53,799 nt of DNA, taken from the IMG/VR virus record IMGVR_UViG_3300042988_002859, positions 1-53,799 of that record. One strand, given 5' to 3'. Below, piece by piece: positions 18,200 to 26,359 of the stretch (within the stretch, counting starts at the first letter, position 1; each line of letters opens with the position of its first letter). Source of the DNA: a virus. Position numbers and translations under genes: made by a program. Below the pieces are notes generated by a model. It ran no database searches. It was not told where the DNA came from and worked only from the letters and a program-made list of their open reading frames with translations.

Positions 18200-18339
18200 A
18201 AAAACTCCCGAGAAATCCCGCCGTTCATGGCGGAGATGGTCACAAAGTGAAGAGGCAACGACCACAGCGTACCCACCTCTGAGCGCAGCAGCTTGCGAAC
18301 AACGGGGGTGGGCTGGGTGGGGGTATTTTGTGCTGTCAT
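18196..18339 (-). CDS. Small coupled ORF, 47 aa
   Basis: The ATG (18337-18339) overlaps the preceding TGA and its own TGA (18196-18198) overlaps the next ATG, giving ATGA junctions on both sides with no gap. The product begins MTAQNTPTQPTPVVRKLLRS and ends NGGISREFL; it is basic and soluble with no recognised motif. Perfect tiling between two genes argues that it is real, and it also couples translation into the holin candidate. Confidence 0.6.
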   Translation of the reverse strand: MTAQNTPTQPTPVVRKLLRSEVGTLWSLPLHFVTISAMNGGISREFL

Positions 18340-19001
18340 TGGCTCTTGGGTTCGGTTTTGGCTGGTCCATTGGCAACTTCCAAGGTGGCTTGCACATCGG
18401 TGCCCATGAGATCTGCGTAGCGCTGAAATTGCTCCGACGCTTTGCCGGGGTCTGCCATCTCGTTGCGCTGGGAATAGGCGCGATAGAGAACAAAAGCTGT
18501 CAGCGCGGATTCCAAGTAGCCGGGCAGATCAATGCTTAGGGTCACATCATTGATGCCCATGCCCGTTGTCAGGGCGATAGATGGTGGTGCCTTGATGTAT
18601 TCACCCTTGACCTCCGCGCCACTGATTGCAGGCGGGTACACGTCAAAGTCAGCGGGAGACCGGGCGTCCCAGATGTAGTGCAACACCGATGCAGTTGGTG
18701 TTGCGGTGCGCCAGTTTGGCTCTTGAGCATTCAGCAACGCGCCAGGCGCCAGCGTCACCGACCGGCCTGCGGCTTCGGTCACGGCAATCAGCTTTACACC
18801 ATCTTCGCCGAGCGACTGGGCCACACCCTGCGTTAGCGTCAGCGTCCCTTTTGTGTGAAACAGATCGGGGCGACGGATAACAGCATCGCGCAAAGCGTCG
18901 TTAACGTACTGCGCGAGGGCATTGACGCGCCAGCGCAGAAAAGCCAAATCCTCCAGCTCTCGCGCCGCAGCCTCTATCAGTGATTGCGCCAAAATCGCCA
19001 T
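18336..19001 (-). CDS. DUF6682-like phage connector/adaptor protein, 221 aa
   Basis: I use ATG 18999-19001 with AGGAGT upstream. It is a mainly helical protein with LRWRVNALAQYVNDAL near the start and a beta-rich middle ending in HYIWDARSPADFDVYPP. A C-terminal helical pair follows (YLESALTAFVLYRAYSQRNEM, KASEQFQRYADLM). This pattern resembles the DUF6682 proteins found beside neck and tail genes of short-tailed phages, which look like head-tail adaptor proteins. It follows copy 2 of the 17-bp repeat by about 40 nt. Confidence 0.55.
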   Translation of the reverse strand: MAILAQSLIEAAARELEDLAFLRWRVNALAQYVNDALRDAVIRRPDLFHTKGTLTLTQGVAQSLGEDGVKLIAVTEAAGRSVTLAPGALLNAQEPNWRTATPTASVLHYIWDARSPADFDVYPPAISGAEVKGEYIKAPPSIALTTGMGINDVTLSIDLPGYLESALTAFVLYRAYSQRNEMADPGKASEQFQRYADLMGTDVQATLEVANGPAKTEPKSQ

Positions 19002-19040
19002 GTCGGTACTCCTGTGCGCGAAATGGTGAAACACTTCACT

Positions 19041-19057
19041 TCGGAGTCAATGGCGAT
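19041..19057. repeat. 17-bp dispersed repeat, copy 2
   Basis: Identical to copies at 12993-13009 and 33841-33857. It directly abuts the TAA (19057-19059) of the NlpC/P60-like gene and lies about 40 nt upstream of the DUF6682-like ATG. No ATG, GTG or TTG lies in the frame that would encode an IAIDSE peptide here, so this copy is unlikely to be translated on its own. Confidence 0.75.
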
Positions 19058-19551
19058 TAAGAAATTTTCGGCTGATGCTTGACAGCCCAGCTATGCAGAG
19101 CCCCAGGGCTTCGCGTCCATGGCCGCCACAGACCCAATGCTGCAGCGATGGCCTCGCTGCAGAAATAAGCGCGATCACGCTGGATGTGCGCCCACACCAC
19201 CCGCAGCCACGGCATCAGCGTGAACAGCCACACTGCCACCAACCCGGGGCGATCAAACGGCTTGCCCTCGTTCTGCGAGAACCACTGATAGCCCGCCGCA
19301 ATCACGTCTGGGTGTACGCCCGACAAGGGCACTAGATCCCACCGGCTGGGGTCGAGCGCGATCCACTTCATTCGCACGCCACCATCGCGGTCACTGCTGG
19401 ACCAGCAACAACGTCGGCCTTTGGCATCGGGTGGGCCAAAAACCAGCTCGTTGTGGCTGTAGCGGCTGAAAGTGCCGATGCACACCAAGATGTGAAAAAG
19501 CCACGGCAGAAAACCGCCGTTGGGTTTTTTGTAGCTTGCGATGTAGATCAT
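19057..19551 (-). CDS. Permuted NlpC/P60-like (YiiX/YebB-type) cysteine hydrolase, 164 aa
   Basis: The ATG has AGAGGCGA upstream. The order of catalytic residues is circularly permuted: His comes first in FSRYSHNELVFG (about residues 28-39), and Cys later in RAYFCSEAIAAALGL (about 127-141). That is the arrangement of the YiiX/YebB/poxvirus G6R branch of the NlpC/P60 fold. Members act as peptidases, amidases or acyltransferases. In a phage late operon the enzyme could process peptidoglycan or a virion partner. It sits between a secreted toxin-like protein and a connector gene. No signal peptide is visible, though the N-terminal region has hydrophobic patches. Confidence 0.7.
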   Translation of the reverse strand: MIYIASYKKPNGGFLPWLFHILVCIGTFSRYSHNELVFGPPDAKGRRCCWSSSDRDGGVRMKWIALDPSRWDLVPLSGVHPDVIAAGYQWFSQNEGKPFDRPGLVAVWLFTLMPWLRVVWAHIQRDRAYFCSEAIAAALGLWRPWTRSPGALHSWAVKHQPKIS

Positions 19552-19619
19552 GGGTCGCCTCTGCTTTTGTTAAATGCCTCGCACACGGTGACGACTGCTG
19601 GCGCCACCGTGGCGGAACA

Positions 19620-20846
19620 TCAGTTCTTTGATTTGTTGACGTCACCGGTCAGCGCGAATCGGCAGGCCTTTTCTTCGCTGTCGGTGGTGCAAACGACAAC
19701 AGAAGAAATGGCCTCGGACGCAAAGGGAACATCACCCATCGACCACGAATCGCCCAAATCACTGTGCGCAATGGTCTTGTAAGTGCCCGACACCGATACC
19801 GCCGCCGCCGTGAAGAACATCGTGGACTTCGGCGGTACCGTGTGCCAAATTTTGGAATTCTTTTGCTGAGCGTCTGCGGTCGCCAAAGACATCTTGCCCG
19901 AGATGTCTACGATAACCAGCTTGAATGCCGCCGACGCCTCTGCGGTCGTGGTGCTGGTGTGGGTGACAAACCGCTCAATGTGCAAATCCTGTTCAATCGG
20001 CGTGAAATTGGTATATGCCGTGATCTGCGCACTTGCCAGGGGGCTCTCAAACGGGATCACCCGGTAGGACAAGTCTTTGCCCACGACGAGCTTGGGCACA
20101 TCAACCTCCGTCTTGAACTCTTTGATGTAGATCGGCTTGCCGTCCTTATCCCTGTAGTCCTGCTTGGCGAAGTTGTTGGCCAACTCCATGAGCTGCGAGG
20201 GTGTCGATGCGTGACCATTGCTGATCACCCATCGGTCGGTGGCAGACCCTGTTTTTTGACACAGCTCAGCCGCCAAGTGCCCTGACGCATCCGGGCCGGT
20301 CTTTGGTGTGACGTGCGTGGACAAGCAAATGCTGGGTTCGTCCACACTCCGAATGACGTAGGTCTGCTTGCCTGCGCTTGCCCCTTGCTTGACGATCACA
20401 CTGGGTTGCAAAAAGAACTGCTGCCCCTCCGCGCTAGAGTTGCATTTTTTGGTGACCGCGAGTCGCAGCGGATCACCAGACGAGTCCGTTGGATCGTTGA
20501 CGGATGTTTTTGGGATGGTCAGACACAAGGTTTGGTCCCAATCCATGCGGATTGCGAAGCGCCCATCAGCCATCGCGGTAAACCGCCACCACCGCTGCGA
20601 AATGTCTTTAGATGCGTAGTAATTGCCGACGCGAATGTTTTCACGAGGCTGCAGTGCTGCGGCGGCAATAGACAACGATTCCTTCACGTCAATGCTTGCC
20701 AAGCTCTGGATGATCAATCCACCAAGCGCACTTTGCTTCATGTACTCAGTGCTTGCTAGCTTGCTGGTTTTTGGCACCTGGGCCAGCACACTGGAGCACA
20801 GCACCAGCGACAAAATAACCGCGATTGCAGATACGAATTTCTTCAT
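19620..20846 (-). CDS. Secreted beta-trefoil lectin / aerolysin-like pore-forming toxin candidate, 408 aa
   Basis: I use ATG 20844-20846 with AGAGGTGA upstream. Residues 1-22 form a classic signal peptide (MKKFVSAIAVILSLVLCSSVLA, cut before Gln). Residues about 60-212 show spaced ricin-like units (WWRF near 87, FAIRMDWDQTLCLTI near 97-111, QQFFLQP near 142-148, TYVIRSVDEPSICLS near 162-176, DRWVIS near 204), suggesting a beta-trefoil. Residues about 250-402 have long alternating Ser/Thr strands and a VPPKSTMFFTAAAVSVSGTY segment, as in ETX/MTX2 aerolysin-like pore formers. Lectin-aerolysin fusions are a known toxin layout. Its host-type signal peptide is odd among virion genes, suggesting a lysogenic-conversion cargo. 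The toxin activity is inference. Confidence 0.5.
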   Translation of the reverse strand: MKKFVSAIAVILSLVLCSSVLAQVPKTSKLASTEYMKQSALGGLIIQSLASIDVKESLSIAAAALQPRENIRVGNYYASKDISQRWWRFTAMADGRFAIRMDWDQTLCLTIPKTSVNDPTDSSGDPLRLAVTKKCNSSAEGQQFFLQPSVIVKQGASAGKQTYVIRSVDEPSICLSTHVTPKTGPDASGHLAAELCQKTGSATDRWVISNGHASTPSQLMELANNFAKQDYRDKDGKPIYIKEFKTEVDVPKLVVGKDLSYRVIPFESPLASAQITAYTNFTPIEQDLHIERFVTHTSTTTAEASAAFKLVIVDISGKMSLATADAQQKNSKIWHTVPPKSTMFFTAAAVSVSGTYKTIAHSDLGDSWSMGDVPFASEAISSVVVCTTDSEEKACRFALTGDVNKSKN

Positions 20847-20886
20847 GGCTTCACCTCTTGGTTTAAGTTGATTGCTTGCATTGCGA

Positions 20887-21279
20887 TCACTCGGACCGCA
20901 CTGTGTGCACTTGCGGCACAACAAACACGGTCGAGCCTTCGAGCACCTTCGTGCTCATGATTTGCCCACTGGCGTTGACTGCGGTCACCTCGTGCAGTTC
21001 TCTCCCGTTGGAGCCTCCGACCAGCACGTCAAACAGTTGACCCACCTTGGCCAAACCAGAGACGTTGCGCAGGCTGGAAAGCGAACTCACGATCTGCGGG
21101 CGCTGTGCGGTCTTTGGGCAGATACCCTGCAGCACGCCGGCCACCAGCGCGTCGAGCGCGTGGCGCAGCTCGGCAATGCCTTGCCCTTGCGCGCTCACCT
21201 GGCTCTCCAGATCGCGAATGCGCTGGCGCTCCTGCAGTCGCCGCTCTAGGCGGTCGATCAAAATTTCTTCTTGGTCCAT
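20887..21279 (-). CDS. Hypothetical protein with N-terminal coiled coil, 130 aa
   Basis: The ATG has GGAGG about 7 nt upstream. Residues 1-45 (starting MDQEEILIDRLERRLQERQR) form a strongly charged heptad-like helix. The C-terminal half is beta-rich (GQLFDVLVGGSNGRELHEV, STVFVVPQVHTVR). A helical trimerisation stem with a small beta cap would fit a minor fibre or decoration protein. It stands between a short tail-associated protein and the secreted toxin-like gene. No family is recognised. Confidence 0.55.
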   Translation of the reverse strand: MDQEEILIDRLERRLQERQRIRDLESQVSAQGQGIAELRHALDALVAGVLQGICPKTAQRPQIVSSLSSLRNVSGLAKVGQLFDVLVGGSNGRELHEVTAVNASGQIMSTKVLEGSTVFVVPQVHTVRSE

Positions 21280-21344
21280 GGCTGGCCTCCTGCTTCAAAA
21301 AGGCCGGGTGTTGTGCCCGGCCTTGCCTCATGTCAGCGGATGGA

Positions 21345-21683
21345 TCACGCTTGCTGCATGTTCGAGCCGCTCTGGTCCACGTCGGCGGTACCGTTGTCGT
21401 CGGCGTCGGTGGTGTCGGCGCCATCGGCTTGGCCGGTGATCGCGGTGAACACGGCGGCAATGTCGGTGTCGTGGCCGTTGAGGCGCAGTTCCGCGGCATC
21501 GGCGCGCGACTCGGTGGTCGACACGCGACCGGTCAGGGTTGCCAGATCGTTTTGCAGCGATGCAATCGCAGCGGTCTGGGCCGTGTTCTGGGTGGCCAGC
21601 AGGTTGATACCAGCAGCCACGGTGTTGCCGGCGCGGCCAGCGCGTGCGATCAGGGAGTCGCGTTGTTCTTGGGTCAGGGACAT
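21345..21683 (-). CDS. Hypothetical phage protein, 112 aa, coiled coil with acidic tail
   Basis: ATG 21681-21683 with GGAG upstream is preferred over a TTG four codons earlier. The start MSLTQEQRDSLIARAGRAGN is followed by an Ala/Thr/Leu-rich helical segment with heptads (IASLQNDLATLTGRVSTTES). The end is acidic and Asp/Thr-rich. It is reminiscent of small trimeric tail or fibre-stem proteins, but nothing specific is visible. It lies between the fibre genes and the 130-aa coiled-coil protein. Confidence 0.55.
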   Translation of the reverse strand: MSLTQEQRDSLIARAGRAGNTVAAGINLLATQNTAQTAAIASLQNDLATLTGRVSTTESRADAAELRLNGHDTDIAAVFTAITGQADGADTTDADDNGTADVDQSGSNMQQA

Positions 21684-21786
21684 GAAATTCTCCAAAAGGT
21701 CAAAAAAAGAAAGGGGGGAAAAACTCGCTCAGGGTTGGTGTTGGCCCACCCCTGCTAGGGTGGGTGCAGGACAAAAATGAAGGGCA

Positions 21787-22317
21787 TCAAAAAAACCCAT
21801 ACAACTGGAAGTCTGAAATGCCGGGGTGTTCGCCCTCGGCGCTGATGCCATCGACCCGCAGGCGCACGCCAGCGCAGCGCAGGGGCCCGATGTGGATGGA
21901 CACCCGCCCGTCCGTCTCGGTCTTGTTCTGCGATGGCTGCACCCACAGCAAATCACCACCCGTGCGGTGCGCCACCTCGGCGCTGCACTGTGTGACCGTG
22001 GCCGCGCCATCGGCTCGGCGGTGGGCAAATTCGAGGCGGTCAACGCTCACGGTACCGGCGCGCAGCACGGCACCGATGTGCCATGAGCCCGTGGGCCGCG
22101 CGTCGGCGGTGGCAAATTCATGCCCGGCGCCGGCAAACGCACCCCAGAGCGTGCGGTAGGGGTACACCGGGTTGAGCGCCTCGCCATAGCTCTGCACGTT
22201 GCACAGCAATTCCCACGGCCCCGACGTGTCGGGCGTGTCTTCGCCCTGCGTGCCGGTGATGCCATGAATGAGTGGCATGGGCCGCTGACGAAAAGACCAA
22301 ACGAGTGGAGGCGCCAT
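21787..22317 (-). CDS. Tail fibre-associated protein, 176 aa
   Basis: ATG 22315-22317 lies 4 nt after the stop of the large fibre gene; the open frame continues upstream but there overlaps the fibre. It is a beta-rich protein with a C-terminal part like a jelly-roll or carbohydrate-binding domain (SWHIGAVLRAGTVSVDRLEFAH, RVSIHIGPLRCAGVRLRVDG, EHPGISDFQLYGFF). It may be a fibre tip or an exchangeable receptor-binding partner of the fibre directly upstream. This is a context call without a diagnostic motif. Confidence 0.5.
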   Translation of the reverse strand: MAPPLVWSFRQRPMPLIHGITGTQGEDTPDTSGPWELLCNVQSYGEALNPVYPYRTLWGAFAGAGHEFATADARPTGSWHIGAVLRAGTVSVDRLEFAHRRADGAATVTQCSAEVAHRTGGDLLWVQPSQNKTETDGRVSIHIGPLRCAGVRLRVDGISAEGEHPGISDFQLYGFF

Positions 22318-22321
22318 GTCG

Positions 22322-24550
22322 TCAGGCTTTCTTGTAGCGAAACGATGCGAGAAACGCCTGACTGGTGTAGGCAGCTGATAGCTGGTAGTAGTCGCTGCGG
22401 ACTTTGTCCCAGCCGTGTCCCAGCATGCCGGCCATGGCAATAAAAAACCGCACACCGTCGTAGGCATAGACGTTGGTCGGCCTGATGATGCCGTCGCTGC
22501 GCACCGCCACTCCGCTGCTACCGGGGATCATGCGCATAATCTCCGCCACACCACTGACCGAGTTCGGCACCAGTGTTATGGGGCGATGCCGAGTCAGATC
22601 CATTGGAGGCGCTCCGGTGGGCAGATGAAACATGTAGACACCCAGCCCAGGGCTCGCGCCAGCCATGGAAGACTCATACACCAGCTGCATCGTCACATCG
22701 CACCAGCCCGAGCCATCATCGATCACAGTGATGTTGTCGATTGTTGGGTTTGCGGGTTTTGTCGGTGCGGTTGTTGTGGCCGAGATCACCACCGGCCCAC
22801 CGTACACCGTCATGGGGTTTGAGGCTGGGCCGCTTGTGATGGCGTGCACCGTTGCCCAAAACCCAGGTGCGCGCGTCATGTCACTGTTGACACCGGCAGG
22901 GATGTTGACGCCCTGGATCAGCCGCAGCGAGACCACCGTTGTGACTGCAGCCGGCACCACCGCCGTGGCCGCGCCTCCTGCAGCGTTATTTGCAGCCGCG
23001 TCGCCAGGTGAGTAATACCCCGCAGGGTTGCCAATCCACTGCTGGGTTGTTTCGTTGTACCAGCCGTACTGCGGGCGCGACAGGGCCTGCGTACCGCCGA
23101 TGGCGCCAGCCAGCTCGTAGACCCGGCCGGCCTCCAGTGTGATGAGGCCGCTTGAGGTGTTGAGCGCAATGCCGGTACCGGCTCGATAGTCCTCTGCTGT
23201 AAAAATAACCCGATCCAGCGTCTGCAATGTCTGCTGCGTACTGCGGCTGAGTCTGGCGTAGGTGAGCACGTCGGTACCCGACGAGCCCGAACCCGAGCCA
23301 GAACCCACCTCAGACCAGTAGCCGCCCGTCTTGTAATAGGTCTTGCCGTTGGGACCAAACACAGTAGATGGCGCCCATGCGTACTTCTTGTGCAAGCCCA
23401 TGACGCCAAAAGTCAGCCGATAAACAAGGTCGCCCATCGCCGGGTTGCCGTTGACGCTTGTTGCGCCGAAGAACCCAATCACATACAGGCCGTTGGCAGA
23501 TGCCGATGTGTCGGCCAGTGCGGCATTGAGCTGCACCTGGTTGTCCAAAAACGCAATGACCGGCAGATCATCGGTGTGAATCAATGTCCCGGCGTTGTTG
23601 GCCACCAGCAGGTCTTTGCAATCGGTGACCACCACGGTCCAGCCGGTGCCGATGCGAATTCTCACCGACGATGTGCGCGTGATGTACAGCGTGGCCGTGC
23701 CGCCAGAACTCAAGTTTTCCAGCACGATATTGCTGCCCGCCGTGCTGGTGAGGTCGCAGTCGCTGATGATGGCAAAGCCACGCGCCGAGGCTGCACCAAG
23801 GAAAGCAAAAGCATCGACCCCGCCGATGTTCTGGAACTGGTGCCCGCCCGTGGTGTCGGACCAAATTAGGGTGCTACCGTAATTGATATCGCGCATGCGA
23901 AATCGCGCAGCGGTCAAGGTCAGGGCGTCTTGTAGCGTGCACTGGTTCGAGCCGTTGGCACCTTTGCCGACAACAAGCAGGTTTTGCTTTGTCACCGTCT
24001 GAACGGCACCACGAACCCCATAAGTACCCGGAGCCATCTCAATCGTGCCAGGCTGGGCCACGACTGCCAGCGCCCCGGCGAAGGTCTTTTTGGGGCGCAG
24101 CAAAGTCCCCGACTGGGCATCCGATCCCGTGGAGCTGGCTGCATGGACGTGTGCGGCGTCAAAAACATCACCCAGAGCCGCTTGCTTGCCCCACACCTTT
24201 GCACCCAAGGGTGTCTGAGCCACCAACAAGCGGTCGCCGACGATCCAGCTTTGGCCGTAGCGCGTGCCTGCCGTGGTCGTTTCGTAGTAGCCGCCAATGG
24301 GCTCGGTGGTGGGTGTGGCACCCAAAGTGGCGCCGCTCGTGGCCACCGCTGTGGCGGCGTTCCACTGGCCCATCTGAGTGAGGCCTGCAGCGGCCTTGGA
24401 GATTATGGATGCCGCAAACTGGTCGGGTGTGTATCCAGGGTCTGCGGCGTCGCCGCTGGCGTCAAACACCAGAATGTTCCCCTCGGAGAACTGCTCAGGT
24501 GCTGCCACCAAGCCAGCGGTACCGGCTGCTGGGTATTGCAAGATGGTCAA
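22322..24550 (-). CDS. Tail fibre/spike with right-handed beta-helix, 742 aa
   Basis: A TTG start follows GGTGAGGTGA, 8 nt after the previous stop. Residues about 1-140 form a virion-anchoring head with strand-turn repeats (YYETTTAGTRYGQSWIVGD is typical of phage fibre N-termini). Residues about 140-345 show a pectate-lyase-like beta-helix (GSDAQSGTLLRPKKTFAGAL, GTIEMAPGTYGV, then a ladder of short strands). A Gly/Ser linker near 418-428 leads to C-terminal adhesin-like domains. I infer the main receptor-binding fibre or a depolymerase-type spike; no catalytic residues can be assigned by eye. Confidence 0.7.
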   Translation of the reverse strand: MTILQYPAAGTAGLVAAPEQFSEGNILVFDASGDAADPGYTPDQFAASIISKAAAGLTQMGQWNAATAVATSGATLGATPTTEPIGGYYETTTAGTRYGQSWIVGDRLLVAQTPLGAKVWGKQAALGDVFDAAHVHAASSTGSDAQSGTLLRPKKTFAGALAVVAQPGTIEMAPGTYGVRGAVQTVTKQNLLVVGKGANGSNQCTLQDALTLTAARFRMRDINYGSTLIWSDTTGGHQFQNIGGVDAFAFLGAASARGFAIISDCDLTSTAGSNIVLENLSSGGTATLYITRTSSVRIRIGTGWTVVVTDCKDLLVANNAGTLIHTDDLPVIAFLDNQVQLNAALADTSASANGLYVIGFFGATSVNGNPAMGDLVYRLTFGVMGLHKKYAWAPSTVFGPNGKTYYKTGGYWSEVGSGSGSGSSGTDVLTYARLSRSTQQTLQTLDRVIFTAEDYRAGTGIALNTSSGLITLEAGRVYELAGAIGGTQALSRPQYGWYNETTQQWIGNPAGYYSPGDAAANNAAGGAATAVVPAAVTTVVSLRLIQGVNIPAGVNSDMTRAPGFWATVHAITSGPASNPMTVYGGPVVISATTTAPTKPANPTIDNITVIDDGSGWCDVTMQLVYESSMAGASPGLGVYMFHLPTGAPPMDLTRHRPITLVPNSVSGVAEIMRMIPGSSGVAVRSDGIIRPTNVYAYDGVRFFIAMAGMLGHGWDKVRSDYYQLSAAYTSQAFLASFRYKKA

Positions 24551-24558
24551 AGCTCACC

Positions 24559-24981
24559 TCACCGGATGATGGCGTAGTCAACGGTCACGCCAACAGGCGC
24601 CATGATCGTCATGGCCTCCAGCTTGTACCCTTGAGGTGCGCGCAGGTTGAGCACCGAACCATCAATGTTCGTGACGGGCTTGATGTTTGCCTCGTCAGGC
24701 GCCATGGATGGCGTCGTGATCGTCGCGTTTTGGCTGCCAGTATTGGCCAGCGACACCTCAAGTGCACCGGCCGGGATTTGCAAGTACTGCAAGCCGGCTG
24801 CGCTCGTGAAGGTGCCAACGAACACCGTGGCGGTCTGGGTCGTGGGTGTGGAGGTGCCGCCGCCAAGTTGAGTGGGGTTGCCATCGGCATCCACGAGATG
24901 CGTCTTTACTGCACCCGATGGCGTAAGTTGGACGAACTTGGTTTCGCCATCCGCTGTGCGGCCTTGCATGGGATATGACAT
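24559..24981 (-). CDS. Small virion protein, 140 aa
   Basis: The ATG has AAGGA upstream. The N-terminus (MSYPMQGRTADGETKFVQLT) and the following Gly/Thr-rich linker lead into a beta-sandwich-like C-terminal region (FVGTFTSAAGLQYLQIPAGA, ITTPSMAPDEANIKPVTNID). This resembles small head-decoration or fibre-base proteins found between capsid and fibre genes. No enzyme or membrane signature. The exact role is unknown. Confidence 0.55.
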   Translation of the reverse strand: MSYPMQGRTADGETKFVQLTPSGAVKTHLVDADGNPTQLGGGTSTPTTQTATVFVGTFTSAAGLQYLQIPAGALEVSLANTGSQNATITTPSMAPDEANIKPVTNIDGSVLNLRAPQGYKLEAMTIMAPVGVTVDYAIIR

Positions 24982-24998
24982 GGGTCAATTTCCTTGAT

Positions 24999-25601
24999 TC
25001 AAAAAAACTCGGCTACACGCTTCTGCGCGGTTTCGCTGCTGCCCATGCTTTTCTTCACTTTCGCGGTCCTCACGGCTTCGTCAAACTTCGCGCCGTGCAA
25101 CACCACCATGTCAGCACTGGTGAAGGCCTGAGCGGGTAGTGCGGCAATTCGCGCCACCGCACCACTGGCAATGCCATCGCGCCACTCATTGAGGTCTTCG
25201 CTGATGACATTGGCGGCCATTGCTGGGCGCAGCGTGACCACCACGCGAATCGACGCACCAGCGGCGGGTTCTGGGTTGATGGCGATCTCGCCATCACTCA
25301 CCACGCAATAAAAACGCTCTAGGCTTCCCGTGTTGAGAAGCGCCAAGCCCGACTGTCTGGTCTTGTTGTGCACCTCTAGGCCATCGACGTAGACCCTGGA
25401 GATGCTGGCGACTTCTAGCCCTGCATCGGGTTGCAGCACAAACCTACCGGGGTCAGCATCCACGACAGCGCACTCGTCTTCGTGCCATCGCGTCTTGTTG
25501 CAAAACTCAATGGCAGAGAGTCGAATGTGGTGATTCATCACCGGGATCGGACACCCCATGACACTGGGCAGCACATAGGGGTGAAGTGCGTCTATGTTCA
25601 C
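24999..25601 (-). CDS. Head-tail adaptor-like protein, 200 aa
   Basis: A GTG start overlaps the preceding stop (GTGA). The N-terminus, MNIDALHPYVLPSVMGCPIP with IRLSAIEFCNKTRWHED following, is typical of podovirus adaptor proteins just below the portal. A beta-rich middle and a helical C-terminus (ASGAVARIAALPAQAFTSAD, FDEAVRTAKVKKSMG) complete it. The product probably bridges portal and nozzle, like P22 gp4 or T7 gp11. Family assignment is by pattern and position. Confidence 0.65.
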   Translation of the reverse strand: MNIDALHPYVLPSVMGCPIPVMNHHIRLSAIEFCNKTRWHEDECAVVDADPGRFVLQPDAGLEVASISRVYVDGLEVHNKTRQSGLALLNTGSLERFYCVVSDGEIAINPEPAAGASIRVVVTLRPAMAANVISEDLNEWRDGIASGAVARIAALPAQAFTSADMVVLHGAKFDEAVRTAKVKKSMGSSETAQKRVAEFF

Positions 25602-25903
25602 GCCGCGCTTTCTTGAAATTCCTGCCAGTCTTGCGTGGCCTTGTTGGTCTGGGCGTACTTGATCTGCTGACGCAACCGATCAAGGCTCATGGCCATCATT
25701 TGGCACACCAACATGCCGTAGCTTTGCCCGAGCTGCACCAGCGCTTTGCGCCCGACAATCTTGTCGGCGTTGGCGCGGTCGCACATGGGGTAGTCGGACA
25801 GCATGCGGCCATCGTCGCGCTCAACATCGGCAGAGCCGTTTTCAGGCTCCACCGATGTTGAGTCTTCGGGCGTGGCGTTCAGCTTCTTGCGGCCACGGGG
25901 CAT
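25598..25903 (-). CDS. Hypothetical phage protein, 101 aa
   Basis: The ATG is one base past the stop of the upstream gene. A basic N-terminus (MPRGRKKLN) and an acidic linker lead to a helical C-terminal half (DKIVGRKALVQLGQSYGMLV, DRLRQQIKYAQTNKATQD). It is conserved in position between capsid and adaptor genes, suggesting an assembly role. No known family is recognised. Confidence 0.55.
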   Translation of the reverse strand: MPRGRKKLNATPEDSTSVEPENGSADVERDDGRMLSDYPMCDRANADKIVGRKALVQLGQSYGMLVCQMMAMSLDRLRQQIKYAQTNKATQDWQEFQESAA

Positions 25904-25904
25904 G

Positions 25905-26345
25905 TCAGGCGCTCGCCAGGGTCAAGGCCACGGTGATCTTTTTGCCCGCCGTGGGGTTGGCGCCCGTGAACTTGATGCCGAAGCCCACCGCATTCTCAGC
26001 GGGGGTAACGGCGGCCAGGTTCTTGGTGGGGGCCGCAGCCATGCCAGCGGTGGCAATCGCCAGGGCTGCGTAGAACTCGTTGCCGCAGGTTCGGGTGTTC
26101 AGCGCTTCGCCGTAGTTGCCGCTCAACAGGCCTACATCAGCGGTGCAACCAATGCCCACGCCATCTTGGAACACATGCACGTCGATAACGCGCGATGCGT
26201 GCGGGATGGCGCCCAGCTCCGCCACGTCGTTGACCACCACGCCCGCAGGCACGGTGAAATCGGCGGCGATGATGCAGGCGTTGGTGCCGCCCATCAGGGT
26301 CTTGACCTTGCCGTACTTGGCGTCTTGGGTTTGAAACAGAGGCAT
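25905..26345 (-). CDS. Capsid-associated/decoration candidate, 146 aa
   Basis: The ATG has AAGGAG upstream. It is a compact Gly/Ala/Val-rich beta protein (ACIIAADFTVPAGVVVNDVA, FGIKFTGANPTAGKKITVAL) directly downstream of the major capsid gene. Size, composition and position fit a capsid decoration or head-stabilising protein. I see no specific signature, so this is a positional inference. Confidence 0.5.
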   Translation of the reverse strand: MPLFQTQDAKYGKVKTLMGGTNACIIAADFTVPAGVVVNDVAELGAIPHASRVIDVHVFQDGVGIGCTADVGLLSGNYGEALNTRTCGNEFYAALAIATAGMAAAPTKNLAAVTPAENAVGFGIKFTGANPTAGKKITVALTLASA

Positions 26346-26359
26346 GTCTGTGCTCCTTA

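Noticed and set aside
13596-24550. Search for a diversity-generating retroelement near the tail genes
   Set aside because: No reverse transcriptase gene or template/variable repeat pair was seen.
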